Assembly (NCBI GenBank): GCA_033558025.1
Contig: JAUCEF010000005.1
Span: forward strand, 7,688,001 to 7,752,000
Length of the DNA: 64,000 nucleotides
Source of the DNA: Phytophthora sp. 'mugwort'
Lineage: Eukaryota; Oomycota; Peronosporomycetes; Peronosporales; Peronosporaceae
Reading direction: 5' to 3'
In this document: positions 22,747 through 32,001 of the stretch, piece after piece
Numbering within the stretch: position 1 is the first letter of the stretch
Layout of the letters: every line of letters starts with the position of its first letter
Position numbers and translations under genes: made by a program
The notes under the pieces: model-generated
Databases searched by the model: none
What the model was told of the DNA's origin: nothing
What the model saw: only the letters and a program-made list of their open reading frames with translations

Positions 22747-23620
22747 TCATCTTTTCACAATCTCAGCCAACTCTGTCGAAGTTTGCGAGAGCAAAATCAT
22801 AAACTTGGAGGTGTAGTCGTGTTGAGAACTGGAAAATCGTAAGTTGTAGAGCTTCGACAACGGCTTGTAATCGAAATCGCTGTCACGAAAACGCAATGGA
22901 ATCTGCTGCTTCTTGAAGAGAGCTGACACTCTTGGCGATTCACCAAGGGTGGTCTTGAACTCCCGATACCACGACATGGCTTCGGTACCCAGAAACGGGA
23001 CCACCTTGTCGACGAATCGAGAGTCTGGGCGTCACGCCCCGTTGCGTAAGCGCTGAAATACTTCTCGGTGTGAAACCATCAGAGCTCGAGGTCCTCAGAG
23101 GACTTGCCGTTGAACTTGGTCGGGTCCGCCTTTTGCTTCTGCTTGTTCGCACGTGCTTGGCTCTTAAACATATCGTGCTGGAAATGCAATTGTTACTGCA
23201 TGAAGGCCATGAACTGCTGATGATGATCCTTCATGGCCTGCTGCATCAATAATAGACATCTGCATCATCTTGGTCACTTCGCTAGACCCAGTGGCAGCAG
23301 ATGGGGGTGGAGCGGCAGCGTTGGTGGTGTTGCCCCCCGGCAGCCGGGATGGAAGACGATCCCGAAGTTGCTGCAGCGTAACCACTTCCTGGTGGAGCCT
23401 GGGCTCCTGGAGTTGTAGTGTCGTGACTGTCCGCCATGTTCGCCTCTCCGTCCAAGCGAGTCTGCTGGCGCGGGCGCAGGTTGGGGGACACGTCTTCCAC
23501 GGCACGAGGTGTTTTCATCCAGGTAAGTACGATCACTTGTCGTACCAGAAGGATATACGGGGGATCCGGACTTGCTGGAGTCGGGACGAGAAGACTTAAA
23601 TTCGTACCAGAGTGTCACAT
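22747..23620 (-). pseudogene. Gypsy 2 Gag remnant
   Basis: The frame at 23004-22747 reads MVPFLGTEAMSWYREFKTTL, then PLSKLYNLRFSSSQHDYTSK, the Gag capsid pattern ('A-x-x-WY-x-x-F ... L-x-x-L-x-Q ... V-x-x-Y-x-x-x-F'). Pro/Ser-rich N-terminal sequence is spread over other frames up to 23620. Confidence 0.65.
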
Positions 23621-23889
23621 CAGGTATAATTTCGAAATTGTTATGGGTTTTACTGGAAACAAAACGGAGCCCTGAGTAGTTGCAGGAAAAAGAAGCCTGA
23701 GCCGTATTCGAGTGTCAGGAGTCGGCAAAAGCGAGTAGGCGCGAGCCGCTACAGCTAGAACGTCTCGTGCCAAGAAGATGAAACCGATGAACTCTGAAAC
23801 TACTGACTGAAATTGCGATTGAGCTGGTTGTGCGCCGCAACTTAGGACAGCGTGGAGCAGAGTGCAAGAGACCGCTCCGGTCACGGGGG

Positions 23890-24600
23890 CGATGTCCCTC
23901 ACAATACTTCCCTTCTTTCCCGTGTCATAAGCTCATGCACGCATCCACGCACAGTAATTCTCTTGGGGACTTGGCGTCGACAGTTGAATCCGTCAACAAT
24001 GGGTCTAATAGGCTTACATGGGTTATCTGACACGACATCGGCTGCAAATGAAAGAGCACTAGCGATATTTTCGAATGTGTAGCGAGACATTGAAAAGCGT
24101 TTGCCGAAATTTGGAGCGGTACCAATGTACTCATCCTGAATGTCGTTCTCTGTGTAAACGTGAATAGGGTCCCCGCCTTGGTTAGCTGCCAGTACCAGAC
24201 GAATAGAATGCCAGCGAAAGAAGTCACCTTCTGCAGTTTACGTTGCCGCCGAGTCGTAAACTTATTATTTGTGTGCTAAATTGTATTCTGTAGTGTTGAC
24301 CAGGGATACATCACATAAAAATACTTGACAAATGATTGGTCGCCAAGTTGAAGTACCGATGGCCAACGGAAGAAGGTTTTTCGGTTCCGCTGCATTGCAG
24401 CTGGATCCACAAGTACGTCGATGCAAAACTCCCATGTATGTCCATGCGCCACAATCATGCCTTCATCAGAGATGATATTACCGGTGTCTAAATCCGTCAT
24501 ATTCTCATCACCCTCTGAGTCCGACGATTCTGAGGCCTATGAGACATCACATACGACGCCAGGGTTCAGTAGCACTGCTGTTAGCGATTCAGCATTAAGG
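23890..24600 (-). pseudogene. piggyBac-type transposase, N-terminal half
   Basis: On the minus strand an acidic start (ASESSDSEGDEN) precedes DLDTGNIISDEGMIVAHGH and VLQLGDQSFVKYFYVMYPWS. After frame changes come MSRYTFENIASALSFAADVV, then PCKPIRPIVDGFN and LCVDACMS. The last pieces correspond to the conserved 'M-x-R-x-RF ... D-x-x-x-PI-x-x-x-x-D-x-FN ... VDE-x-M' core of piggyBac transposases; the catalytic-site acidic pair appears as VDA. The element stops there, with the C-terminal part and ends missing. Confidence 0.55.
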
Positions 24601-24779
24601 GGGGGGAGTCGAAGTAAAAAAAACATAAAAAGATATTGCAAGAAGCGTTCTGATTGGACGGCGAGACTCAATTTATCGCTTTATTTGAAAGACCTCGCCA
24701 AGGTCTTTTTCGGAGGACACACAAAAACAAAGCAGCGAGGGAAGTGCACGAAGCTCGATGAGAAGTATCAACTCGAAGA

Positions 24780-25640
24780 AAGTGATCGCGACGGTGGAAT
24801 TTTCCCAGGCTGCTGTGCAAGTTACAAGCGTCGTTGGCCAGCCGTGCATACACGGCGCTTCTCCGCGGAGTAGAGTATGGCTCCGCGTACTTCGGGACTC
24901 CGCATACGCCGAAGGATGGTTTCGTGAGAATCTTCGCTGCAGTCGTACAAAGTTCCTCGCATTTGTTGCCCGCACTCACCCGCGATGGCCTCTTGTTCGC
25001 CGGCCCCCGTCCCAACGCCCACTTTGGTATTCGAGAACGAGTAGCTGTTGCCCTGTTCTACGCGACGCATGCAACTGGGGTCTATTCATCACGGCCAATT
25101 GTTGGTGCATGTAAGAGTTACTCACTCATGTACAAGTCGTTCACGTCGTAACGTCCTTCTCCGAAGAAACTATTGCTTACCGCCACGCATTCAGAGTGGG
25201 CTGCTGTCTTCGCGGGATTTGAGCAGTTGAATGGATTTCCCAATGTAGCAGGCGCCATCGACGGCACGCCAACTCGTATCAATCGTTTGGAGGATTTTGA
25301 GAGATTCTATTGTCACAAGGGGTTCCCGGCATTCAATGTACTAGCTGCTGATGAACCACAAGAAGCAGTTCATCGCCTTCTCCATCCGAAACGGAGCCCA
25401 GAACGACCAGTCCGTGCTGAATAGGTCGCACTTAGGGTAGACCTTAGCGGAAAGCCTACCGCAAGGAGCACATTATCTTGGAGACGCTGGCTACAAGCTC
25501 ACTAGACACATCCTAACTCCTTATCCGATCGAGTTCGGTATGTCGCTGCGGCGCAGCCGATATAACTACGCACACATTCACACACGGATTGTCGTCGAGC
25601 AGGCATTTGGCAGACTGAAGGGCATCTTTCGAATGTAGAA
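24780..25640 (+). pseudogene. PIF/Harbinger transposase 1
   Basis: The catalytic triad of a DDE (PIF/Harbinger) transposase can be followed through frame changes: first Asp in FPNVAGAIDGTPTRI (about 25240), second Asp in YLGDAGYKLTRHI (about 25475), Glu in VVEQAFGRLKGIF (about 25590). Upstream, LLFAGPRPNAHFGIRERVAV and LFYATHATGVYSS match the helical N-terminal domain. At least three frame changes and a stop inactivate it. An accessory SANT-like frame lies downstream on the other strand, the usual two-gene layout of Harbinger elements. Confidence 0.75.
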
Positions 25641-26039
25641 TCATCTTCTAAACTCCAGAATGCATAAGGATCATAATAGCCACCCCTGTCCTCCACATCT
25701 GGCTGATAGAATACAACGACGAAACTCATGAAGAGCAGCCAGTGATCATGTAGAGGACGAGTTCACACGCGAACATGAAGAATCTGATGGCTTAGTCTAC
25801 CGAGACGCTTAATCTCAGCAGCTATACCAAACCTACCTCACACGTTGAGTTCAATTCACTGCTGTTCCGTATTGCCCGTTAGAAAAGTTAATAATGCAGT
25901 ATTTATCTTCTGTGACTCCTTGAGAGCCCCCACCATGCGCTGCTGAGTTCTTTGAACCTCTGCCAATTGCGCCGTTAGGCTGGCGTTCTCATTCTGTCTA
26001 TCTGGCGTCGAAAGCGCAGCTGCCAGCGTTGTTCAATAG
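25641..26039. other. Spacer between the two Harbinger 1 genes
   Basis: This convergent spacer between the transposase and the accessory frame has short frames only and no recognisable feature. Confidence 0.4.
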
Positions 26040-26640
26040 CCACTAACGCTTCGGTAGGTCCAACTTGCGCTTCTTGCGCATTCCATCATGTCAACCTAGT
26101 TCCGACGCAACGACATCTTCACGGGAGTGCTCTTCTCCGCCGTCCATGTCGTCAGGTCCCGGTCCTTGTCAACCTCACTCTCGGCGATGTTACTGCCACT
26201 ATCGGAACTTTTTTGCGGCGAAGGGCGGTAGCTGCAGGCCGCTTTGTCCAAATTTCTGGTTACGATGGCCCTTCTTGTCACCAGAATGCTGAAAGAGCAG
26301 CGACCAGTAGATAGAGTACTCTATCGGCTTCTTTGCATTCCCAGTCGCGGCTTTTTCTGCTTTAATCTGTCTGTACGGAGCCTTCACAGCGTTGAATTTA
26401 TTTTTCCGCTGCTCAATGGAGGCTGCGAGACATGCTTCTTGTTCGAAGCGCGCCTAATCTTCTCCCAAGGTTTCGCGAGTTGTGCCCGTCTATTGTTCCG
26501 CAAGAAGGCAGGCCCCTACTTCACCATTCGGAGGCTCAGGAGAGTATGAAGGCGGGCATCCTCCCACGTCAGGCGAGAAACTTTGGGGGGCAGTTCTGGG
26601 GCCGGCGTCGCGGAGCTCATGGCGATTTCTGGAATAAAGC
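26040..26640 (-). pseudogene. Harbinger 1 SANT/Myb-like accessory protein remnant
   Basis: The minus-strand frame contains KAPYRQIKAEKAATGNAKKP, then YSIYWSLLFQHSGDKKGH, preceded by a helical FEQEACLAASIEQRKNKF stretch. Such 'YR-x-I-x-A-x-x-x-TG-x-x-x ... YW-x-x-L-x-x-x-F-GD' sequence is typical of the DNA-binding partner protein of oomycete Harbinger-type elements, which recruits the transposase to the element ends. Stops break the frame on both sides. Confidence 0.45.
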
Positions 26641-27176
26641 CAGTCCAATCAACTGGTTACCGGGAAATCAAAGCGGCAACAAGGCGGTTATCACATCGAT
26701 CGCTCCCTCTTCGTTCTGCGCTTTGATTGCTCTTTTATTTATCGCTTTGTCACTTCGGCCCTCCTCTAAGTTGTTCTTGACTTGTGGTTAATATTGAAAT
26801 ATCGATGTGGTAACGGGGCCCACCGAAAATAGAGCTGACACCCTCTCGATGCTCCTCCGTTCTACTGGACATCATACAATTGCTGTACTGGAATCGATCG
26901 CCACGATAGTCCCGCGCTAGTTTGCCGTAAACTTAGTTTTCCCTTGCACTCGATCTCCAACTGCTCGTTTCACAATGAAGTCGATTTGAATTTGATTGAA
27001 GAAAGCGCTGAGCTTCATTCACGCCTCTAGTTTTTTATATACATCTCCAACTGCCCGAATACACCTTCGATTGTGATCAGGAAAAAAGTGCTGAGCTTCC
27101 TCGTGTTTCTCTTTTATTAATATACATTCAAACAAGCTCTACGAATTCCAGTTACTTGTGATCAACTACATAAAGT
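26641..27176. other. Non-coding edge of Harbinger 1 with imperfect tandem repeat
   Basis: Two imperfect units of about 80 bp lie at about 26967-27045 and 27046-27123, sharing TCTCCAACTGC(T/C)CG and GCTGAGCTTC and each ending in an AT-rich stretch with TTTTAT..TATA. I could not find the terminal inverted repeat of Harbinger 1 here. Confidence 0.5.
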
Positions 27177-27239
27177 GAGCCCACCGGCGGGCCCAGGATC
27201 CCATGCGTGGGCTCCATGGGTGATAAAGGAACCTTTATC
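27177..27239. repeat. Two adjacent short hairpins
   Basis: GAGCCCAC (27177-27184) pairs with GTGGGCTC (27207-27214), and GATAAAGG (27222-27229) pairs with CCTTTATC (27232-27239) across a 2-base loop. They sit 14 bp outside the left end of Harbinger 2 and may mark a small foldback element into which it inserted. Confidence 0.6.
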
Positions 27240-27250
27240 AAGCCCATCTA

Positions 27251-27253
27251 TTA
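27251..27253. other. Target-site duplication TTA (left)
   Basis: TTA immediately precedes the left terminal repeat and equals the trinucleotide after the right repeat at 29594-29596. Three-base TTA/TAA duplications are diagnostic of PIF/Harbinger insertion. Confidence 0.85.
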
Positions 27254-27286
27254 GAGCATCTCCACCGTGCCACGCTATCTGCCTCT
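27254..27286 (+). repeat. Harbinger 2 left terminal inverted repeat
   Basis: 33 bp beginning GAGCATCTCCACCG, the inverted counterpart of 29561-29593 with three mismatches. The GAGCATCTCCA start resembles ends of plant Harbinger/Tourist elements. Confidence 0.92.
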
Positions 27287-27399
27287 TCAAGCATCCGGTT
27301 AACAGAGGGACAACAAATATTTTCCACATACAGTGACCCTTCACCACCGCTGCCTCTCTACAGGTTGCCGTTGCCAGTGACCAAAAGATCCCGATGGAA

Positions 27400-28587
27400 G
27401 CATGGCGGGCAAGATTGACGAGAGTACTGGCAGAGTTGGAAGAGCTAGACGACGCTGAGAATGCGGAATGCTTTTCGTGCACGCTGTTGGCAGTGAACTA
27501 GGCGATACCGCTCGCCCGGTCAAGAACCAGGGTGGTGGATCAGCACCAGGGCGTACTGCCAACATCATCGGGGCCGCCCAGCAGGCCACGGCCGTCTTAA
27601 TGCTGACTACTTCTCTCCAAACCCTGTGTACAACTCGAAGCTGTTTCGGCGGCGTTTTAGCATGCCACCCGCCTATTTGACATTATTCGCGAAGGCGTCA
27701 TCGAAATAGATCCTTACTTCGTGCAGAAGTACGATGCGCTCGGGGTACCTGGGCTCTCGACCCACCAAAAAATTACTGCGGAATTGCGCATGGATTGCTA
27801 TGGCGTTTCCACAGAGTTGATCGTGGAATACCTCCGGCTTGCTGAAACTACGGCACTTGAAAGCTTCAAGCGGTTTGTAGTCGCTTTTGATTGATCGATT
27901 TAAAGCTGAATTCCTGCGGAATCCAACCGAAAATGATGTTCGTCGGCAAGCTGAGCTAAACGCAAAGCGAGGGTTTCCTGGTATGTTCGGTTCGCTGGAC
28001 TGTACACACTGGAATTGGAAGAATTGTCCGGTTGGTTGGCAAGGTATGTATCAAGAGACCGCGATGGGAACGCGTCCATGATCATGGAGACTGTGGCAAC
28101 CAAGGATCTTTGGGTTTGGCATCATTATATAGAATTCCAGGATCGAACAGTGATATCAACGTTCTTGATCGCTATCCGATCATCGTGAAAATGGCTGCGT
28201 GGGCATGCATCCAGCTATGAGTACCAATTAAATGGACACGAGTTCAATACGTGCTACTTGCTCAGGATAGAATCTATTTGAATTGGTCCGTGTTTGTGAA
28301 GATAATAAGTGATCCGTCAAACAGAAAGGATAAACTATGCGATGATGCAGGAAGCAGCTCGCAAGGATGTGGAGCGGTGCTTTGGTGTGCGGAAAGCTCG
28401 GCTTGGGATTGTGTCCCAACCTTGGAGGCTGTGGGACGAAGATATACTGCGGAACGTGCGGAAAGACTGTGTCATCATGCATAATATGGTGGTGAAATAT
28501 GGAAGCGTTAATGGTGAAAACGACTATCTAAACGAATCCAATCTCGTTCAAGCGCACGAGATGATCTTACGTTCGATTCTCTGTTAA
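27400..28587 (+). pseudogene. PIF/Harbinger transposase 2
   Basis: Pieces in order over several frames: a GGSAPGRTANI N-terminal linker, NPVYNSKLFRRRFSMPPAYL, FDIIREGVIEIDPYFVQKYD, LRMDCYGVSTELIVEYLRLA, GFPGMFGSLDCTHWNWKNCP (first catalytic Asp), ATKDLWVWH, SNSDINVLDRYPI (second Asp region), and RKDVERCFGVRKARLGI (catalytic Glu). This is the 'plant transposon protein' branch of Harbinger transposases. Frameshifts at about 27675, 28070 and 28130, with stops near 28180 and 28260-28300, inactivate it. The C-terminal 92 residues (28309-28587) stay open. Confidence 0.82.
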
Positions 28588-28870
28588 TGGGGATGGCTTC
28601 AACTCAAAACGTACACAACAATTCTGCGCTTCAGCAATGGTGGAATACTTGTGGCAATTCAAGATGGCAAGCAATTAGATTTTTTACGGCGCCCCCAACA
28701 GCATTGAGGGCTATGCATTTTTATGTTTGATCAAAACACCGTTTTTAGTTTTCGTCACTAGCGTCATCTATCGTCAAAGCTTCGACATCATCTGGAGCGG
28801 AGCGTTCAGCGGTTCGAGCTCGCTTGAGCACGGCTGTTCGACGAAGCTGAATGTAATCCAACGCATCCGG

Positions 28871-29383
28871 TTATAAGCTGTCCAGGGGGACTGTAAACAG
28901 CATCAAATTGTTGGCTTCCTCCTTGACGTGTACACGCTTTTCGCTGGCTCTAGCAATTCGATTAGTTATAGCCGAAGCCAGGCGCTTGCTCGCTCGTTGG
29001 GCCTCGTCCGCTATCTTCGCATGGGCTTTAGCAGCTTTCTTCCCTTGAGGACGCGGATTGGCAACTACTTTGGTGCCATCGCCGACACTAGTCTGCGCAG
29101 TTAAGTCGATCCCTACTGTCCCACGAAACGCTTCCCATTTCGGCTCTTCAGACAGAATTCTCCAGCAATGCAGGAACCTAAATGCTTTGCTGTCCTTGAC
29201 GCCCTTCATCATGTGCGTTTCCTTCATCTGATCCTCTGCATTTGCGCCAGACTTGTTCAGGCCTCGACCAGTGGCCATTACTTCCTCTTCGGCGAAGTTT
29301 TTCCCCTTCGCGCGTATCATGGGAGCCGACTTGGGGATCTGGCGTTCGCTTCTCTGTGTGTTTGGCTTTGGCAATTCTCGCAC
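28871..29383 (-). CDS. Harbinger 2 accessory protein, C-terminal part
   Basis: 170-residue frame with KSGANAEDQMKETHMMKGVK, then DSKAFRFLHCWRILSEEPKW: the 'F-x-x-x-HCW-x-x-L-x-x-x-PKW' motif of the NAM-associated domain carried by Myb/SANT-like Harbinger partner proteins. A Lys/Ala-rich nuclear-type tail follows. It is convergent with the transposase inside the same terminal repeats. The N-terminal SANT part is not visible in frame upstream, where only about 180 bp remain to the right terminal repeat, so the protein is probably truncated. Confidence 0.6.
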   Translation of the reverse strand: MRELPKPNTQRSERQIPKSAPMIRAKGKNFAEEEVMATGRGLNKSGANAEDQMKETHMMKGVKDSKAFRFLHCWRILSEEPKWEAFRGTVGIDLTAQTSVGDGTKVVANPRPQGKKAAKAHAKIADEAQRASKRLASAITNRIARASEKRVHVKEEANNLMLFTVPLDSL

Positions 29384-29560
29384 AATACCAATTCGCTGGA
29401 AAGATCTTTGTCGTCAAACTTGGAGATGGCTCTCTACATTCTGCCGATTTGGCGAGCCGTCGCTATATATAGCGCGAAGAAATATTTTCAGTTGGAGATA
29501 GCGTGGCGCGTTGGCTGGATAAATTGATAAATTACTGTCTGCTCTGTACATTATTGATAG

Positions 29561-29593
29561 AGAGGCAGATAGCGCGGTGCGGTGGAGATGCTC
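29561..29593 (-). repeat. Harbinger 2 right terminal inverted repeat
   Basis: 33 bp ending CGGTGGAGATGCTC, pairing with 27254-27286. It is followed by the TTA duplication and then, after 97 bp, the NOP9-like start codon. Confidence 0.92.
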
Positions 29594-29693
29594 TTAAGTA
29601 CGAAACATACTAATGTAGCATTCGTGTACACCACACCATAGGTATTTTGCTTGGCTGGTGGAAAACGTTACTTGGTCGTAGAGCTACAACATC

Positions 29694-31806
29694 ATGGCCG
29701 AGCACGAAGAGTATGAGACGCAGGGCGCGCCCTCTCAGCGACCCGAGTACGCACACACTGCACCAAGCTCCTATACTACCACCTATACCACCTCTAACTG
29801 ACTCTCATTCTCCACTGTTATGCAGACGTCTCCGCCCCCGTCGACTGGAGCCCGATACTTTGTCGTACCTCAAGGAAGTGACGGAGATGCTGACGCAGCA
29901 GGGCGAGGACTCGACCTCGGATGACGTAGAACTAATGCTCTGGAACGTTCTGGAGGAGCTGGCGCCGCGCGCTGCCAGTGCGGCTTCCGACCGTCACGCC
30001 GGCGAACTGCTGGAGGTGTTCCTACCGAAGATGAATGATGCGCAGCTGCGCTTCCTGCTGCACAAGATGGCGGGCTACATGAGCCACTTGTGGACCAATC
30101 GCTACTCATCCCACGTGCTGCAGCACCTGCTGTCTCGTGCCAGTGTTGTGGTGGCTAAAGAGGTGGACGGAGACCAGGAGGACAAAGAGGATGATGAAGA
30201 CGAGGACGACAGGATGAAGGAGATCCCGCCCATGAGCGACGTCATCGTCAGTACGGTGAAGGAGGTGGAGAACGAGTGGATCACATTAATGAACGATGTG
30301 AGCGCCAGTCACGTACTGCGCTCGGTGCTGGCGGTGCTGGCCGGCAAGCCCTTGGTGCCTGAGAAGCGTGGCAAAAAGGCCAAGCACCGCGTTGTCACGT
30401 TCACAGAAGCTCGCACTGGCAAAGATGGATCAGAGGTGAGCTACGACGTGCCAAACACATTTGAGAAGCTGTTTAAAGAGCTGCTGTCCGTGCTGATCAA
30501 GAGCCCGATGCTCGAGCTGCAGAACCTGCTGTATGATCAGAACTCGGGCCCACTGATCGCTTCGGCGTTAAAGCTGGCACCTTCGAAGAGCCGACGTAAA
30601 CTCGCGGAGCATATTCTTCAGTGGGAGGACGAGGACATGTGTGAGCGTGGCTTCTACGATTTGGCAGCAGATGCCGTGACCAGCCATTTACTGGAGGCTC
30701 TGTTCGAAAGCGCCAGCGACAAGTTCTTCACAAAGGTGTTTGAACGCTGCGTGCATGGGAAGATGCTGCAGCTGGCTGAGCACACCATTGCCAATTACGT
30801 GGTTCAGCATGCCATCAAACTTGTGCGTACTGAGGCGCTAGCGTTGGAAGTGTTGGAGGAACTGGAGTCTTCGCTGTGGACGTTACTCACCATGGGCCGT
30901 CCTGGTGTTATTTGGCGGGTGGTGGAGATGTGTGTGAAGTTCAAGTTGCATCAGAAGGAGGTATTTGAGGCGCTTGTGAACGCTGTGGCCAAGCAGGAGA
31001 GCAAGAAGCCCGAAGTAGTTCGAAAGAACTTTGTGGCATCTTTGCTGAATGTCCAGCTGTCAACATCTGCTACGTCTGCCAAAGTCCAACTGAACGTTAT
31101 GGGCGCCAAGATTATTGAGCAGATGCAGCAGTTTGAAGCAGACGAGTACTTGACACCGCTGTACAAGGGTATTCTTTCATTTAATTTTGTCCAACTGATG
31201 GCTTTGGCTAAGGACTCCACTGGCAGTCGCTGTGTAGTGGAGCCCATTTGGGAATCTAAGGATCCCAGCACAGCTTGGGTGCGCGACGAGCTGTACGAGC
31301 GCTTCGTAGGCAAGTTCGGTGCGCTTGCTATGGACCGTCTGGGCGCTTTCTCAGTCATGAAGTGTTACGAGGGACTGCCGCTGGATAAGAAGGAGGCAGT
31401 TGTGCACGAACTACTTGCAGTGGAAACTCAGCTTAGCGGAAGCCATTTTTCGCAGCTTGTGATGAACACGTGCCACCTGTTTGAATATAAGCAAAGTCGT
31501 GAGAAGTGGGAGGCGCTTTACACGAAGCAACAGAAGATTGCCGACTTATTCAAGGATGTGATGGAAGACGACGAGGCACCTGAGGAGGGTGCCAAGACTC
31601 ACAAGAAACACAAGAAGGACAAAAAGTCCAAGAAGCGCAAAGCAGTTCAAGTCACTGAAGAGGAGGCTGAACAGCACAAGGAGGAGGTTGCTAAGAGTGC
31701 GGACGTGGCTATGATTATGGATGCGCTACGGAGCGGCGCTGCCGGTCAGGACAAAAAGAGCAAGAAGATCAAGAACAACAAGAGACAGCGAACTAATGAA
31801 AGCTAA
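29694..31806 (+). CDS. NOP9: NOP9-like pumilio-repeat protein, small-subunit ribosome biogenesis
   Basis: Two exons, 29694-29746 and 29826-31806, joined by a 79-bp GT-AG intron in phase 2, give 677 residues, close to yeast and human Nop9 lengths. I chose the ATG at 29694 (MAEHEEYETQ) because its exon splices in frame; an uninterrupted frame from 29647 reads through the intron and is less likely. Seen: pumilio-like helical repeats with RYSSHVLQHLLSR and SASDKFFTKVFERCVHGKM, an acidic insert (residues about 160-180), and a Lys-rich tail (KKHKKDKKSKKRK, KKSKKIKNNKRQR) typical of nucleolar localisation. Known role of Nop9: binds pre-18S rRNA near site D and holds back Nob1 cleavage in the nucleolus. 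Harbinger 2 ends 100 bp before its start codon, so the core promoter is squeezed or supplied by the element. Confidence 0.9.
29747..29825 (+). other. NOP9-like gene intron
   Basis: Donor GTACGC, acceptor ATGCAG, 79 bp. It restores the frame between MAEHEEYETQGAPSQRP and the conserved LEPDTLSYLKEV segment. Confidence 0.8.
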
Positions 31807-32001
31807 ATGCTACTACGTAGTAGTAGTTAGTGACGCACGTTGGTAAACCAGATAGACCCTTATCAGAACAGTAGAGATGGCAACTTACATTGTATTGCTT
31901 TCTTCAGGGATTACTCAAACTAACGTCGACCCAGCATCGTGCACGCGTTCAAGGCTGCGCATGTGCTGAAGTGTTTATATCTCTGCCAGCATTTGGCATC
32001 T

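Larger units (their letters stand above)
20650..23620 (-). mobile_element. Degraded Ty3/gypsy retrotransposon 2
   Basis: This is a second, different gypsy element in the same orientation: Gag (about 23620-22747), CCHC knuckle (about 22515-22470), reverse transcriptase (22009-21336), connection and RNase H (21378-20851). Sequence downstream of RNase H is lost at the join with element 1's Gag. I find no LTR and no intact frame. Two gypsy copies head-to-tail with missing LTRs suggest deletion or recombination between nested insertions. Confidence 0.75.
27254..29593 (+). mobile_element. PIF/Harbinger element 2 with preserved ends
   Basis: Terminal inverted repeats of 33 bp (GAGCATCTCCACCG... at 27254-27286; inverted at 29561-29593) match at 30 of 33 positions. 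The trinucleotide TTA flanks both ends (27251-27253 and 29594-29596), the target-site duplication expected for PIF/Harbinger. The element is 2340 bp and contains a degraded transposase (plus strand) and an accessory gene (minus strand). A perfect palindrome CGCTATATATAGCG (29461-29474) and a TIR-like subterminal motif (about 29500-29515) lie inside the right end. The transposase is dead, so movement would need a helper. Confidence 0.92.

Noticed and set aside
29647..29825. Uninterrupted NOP9 N-terminus read through the intron
   Set aside because: The residues between 29747 and 29825 are low complexity and bounded by good splice sites; splicing from the ATG at 29694 keeps the frame.
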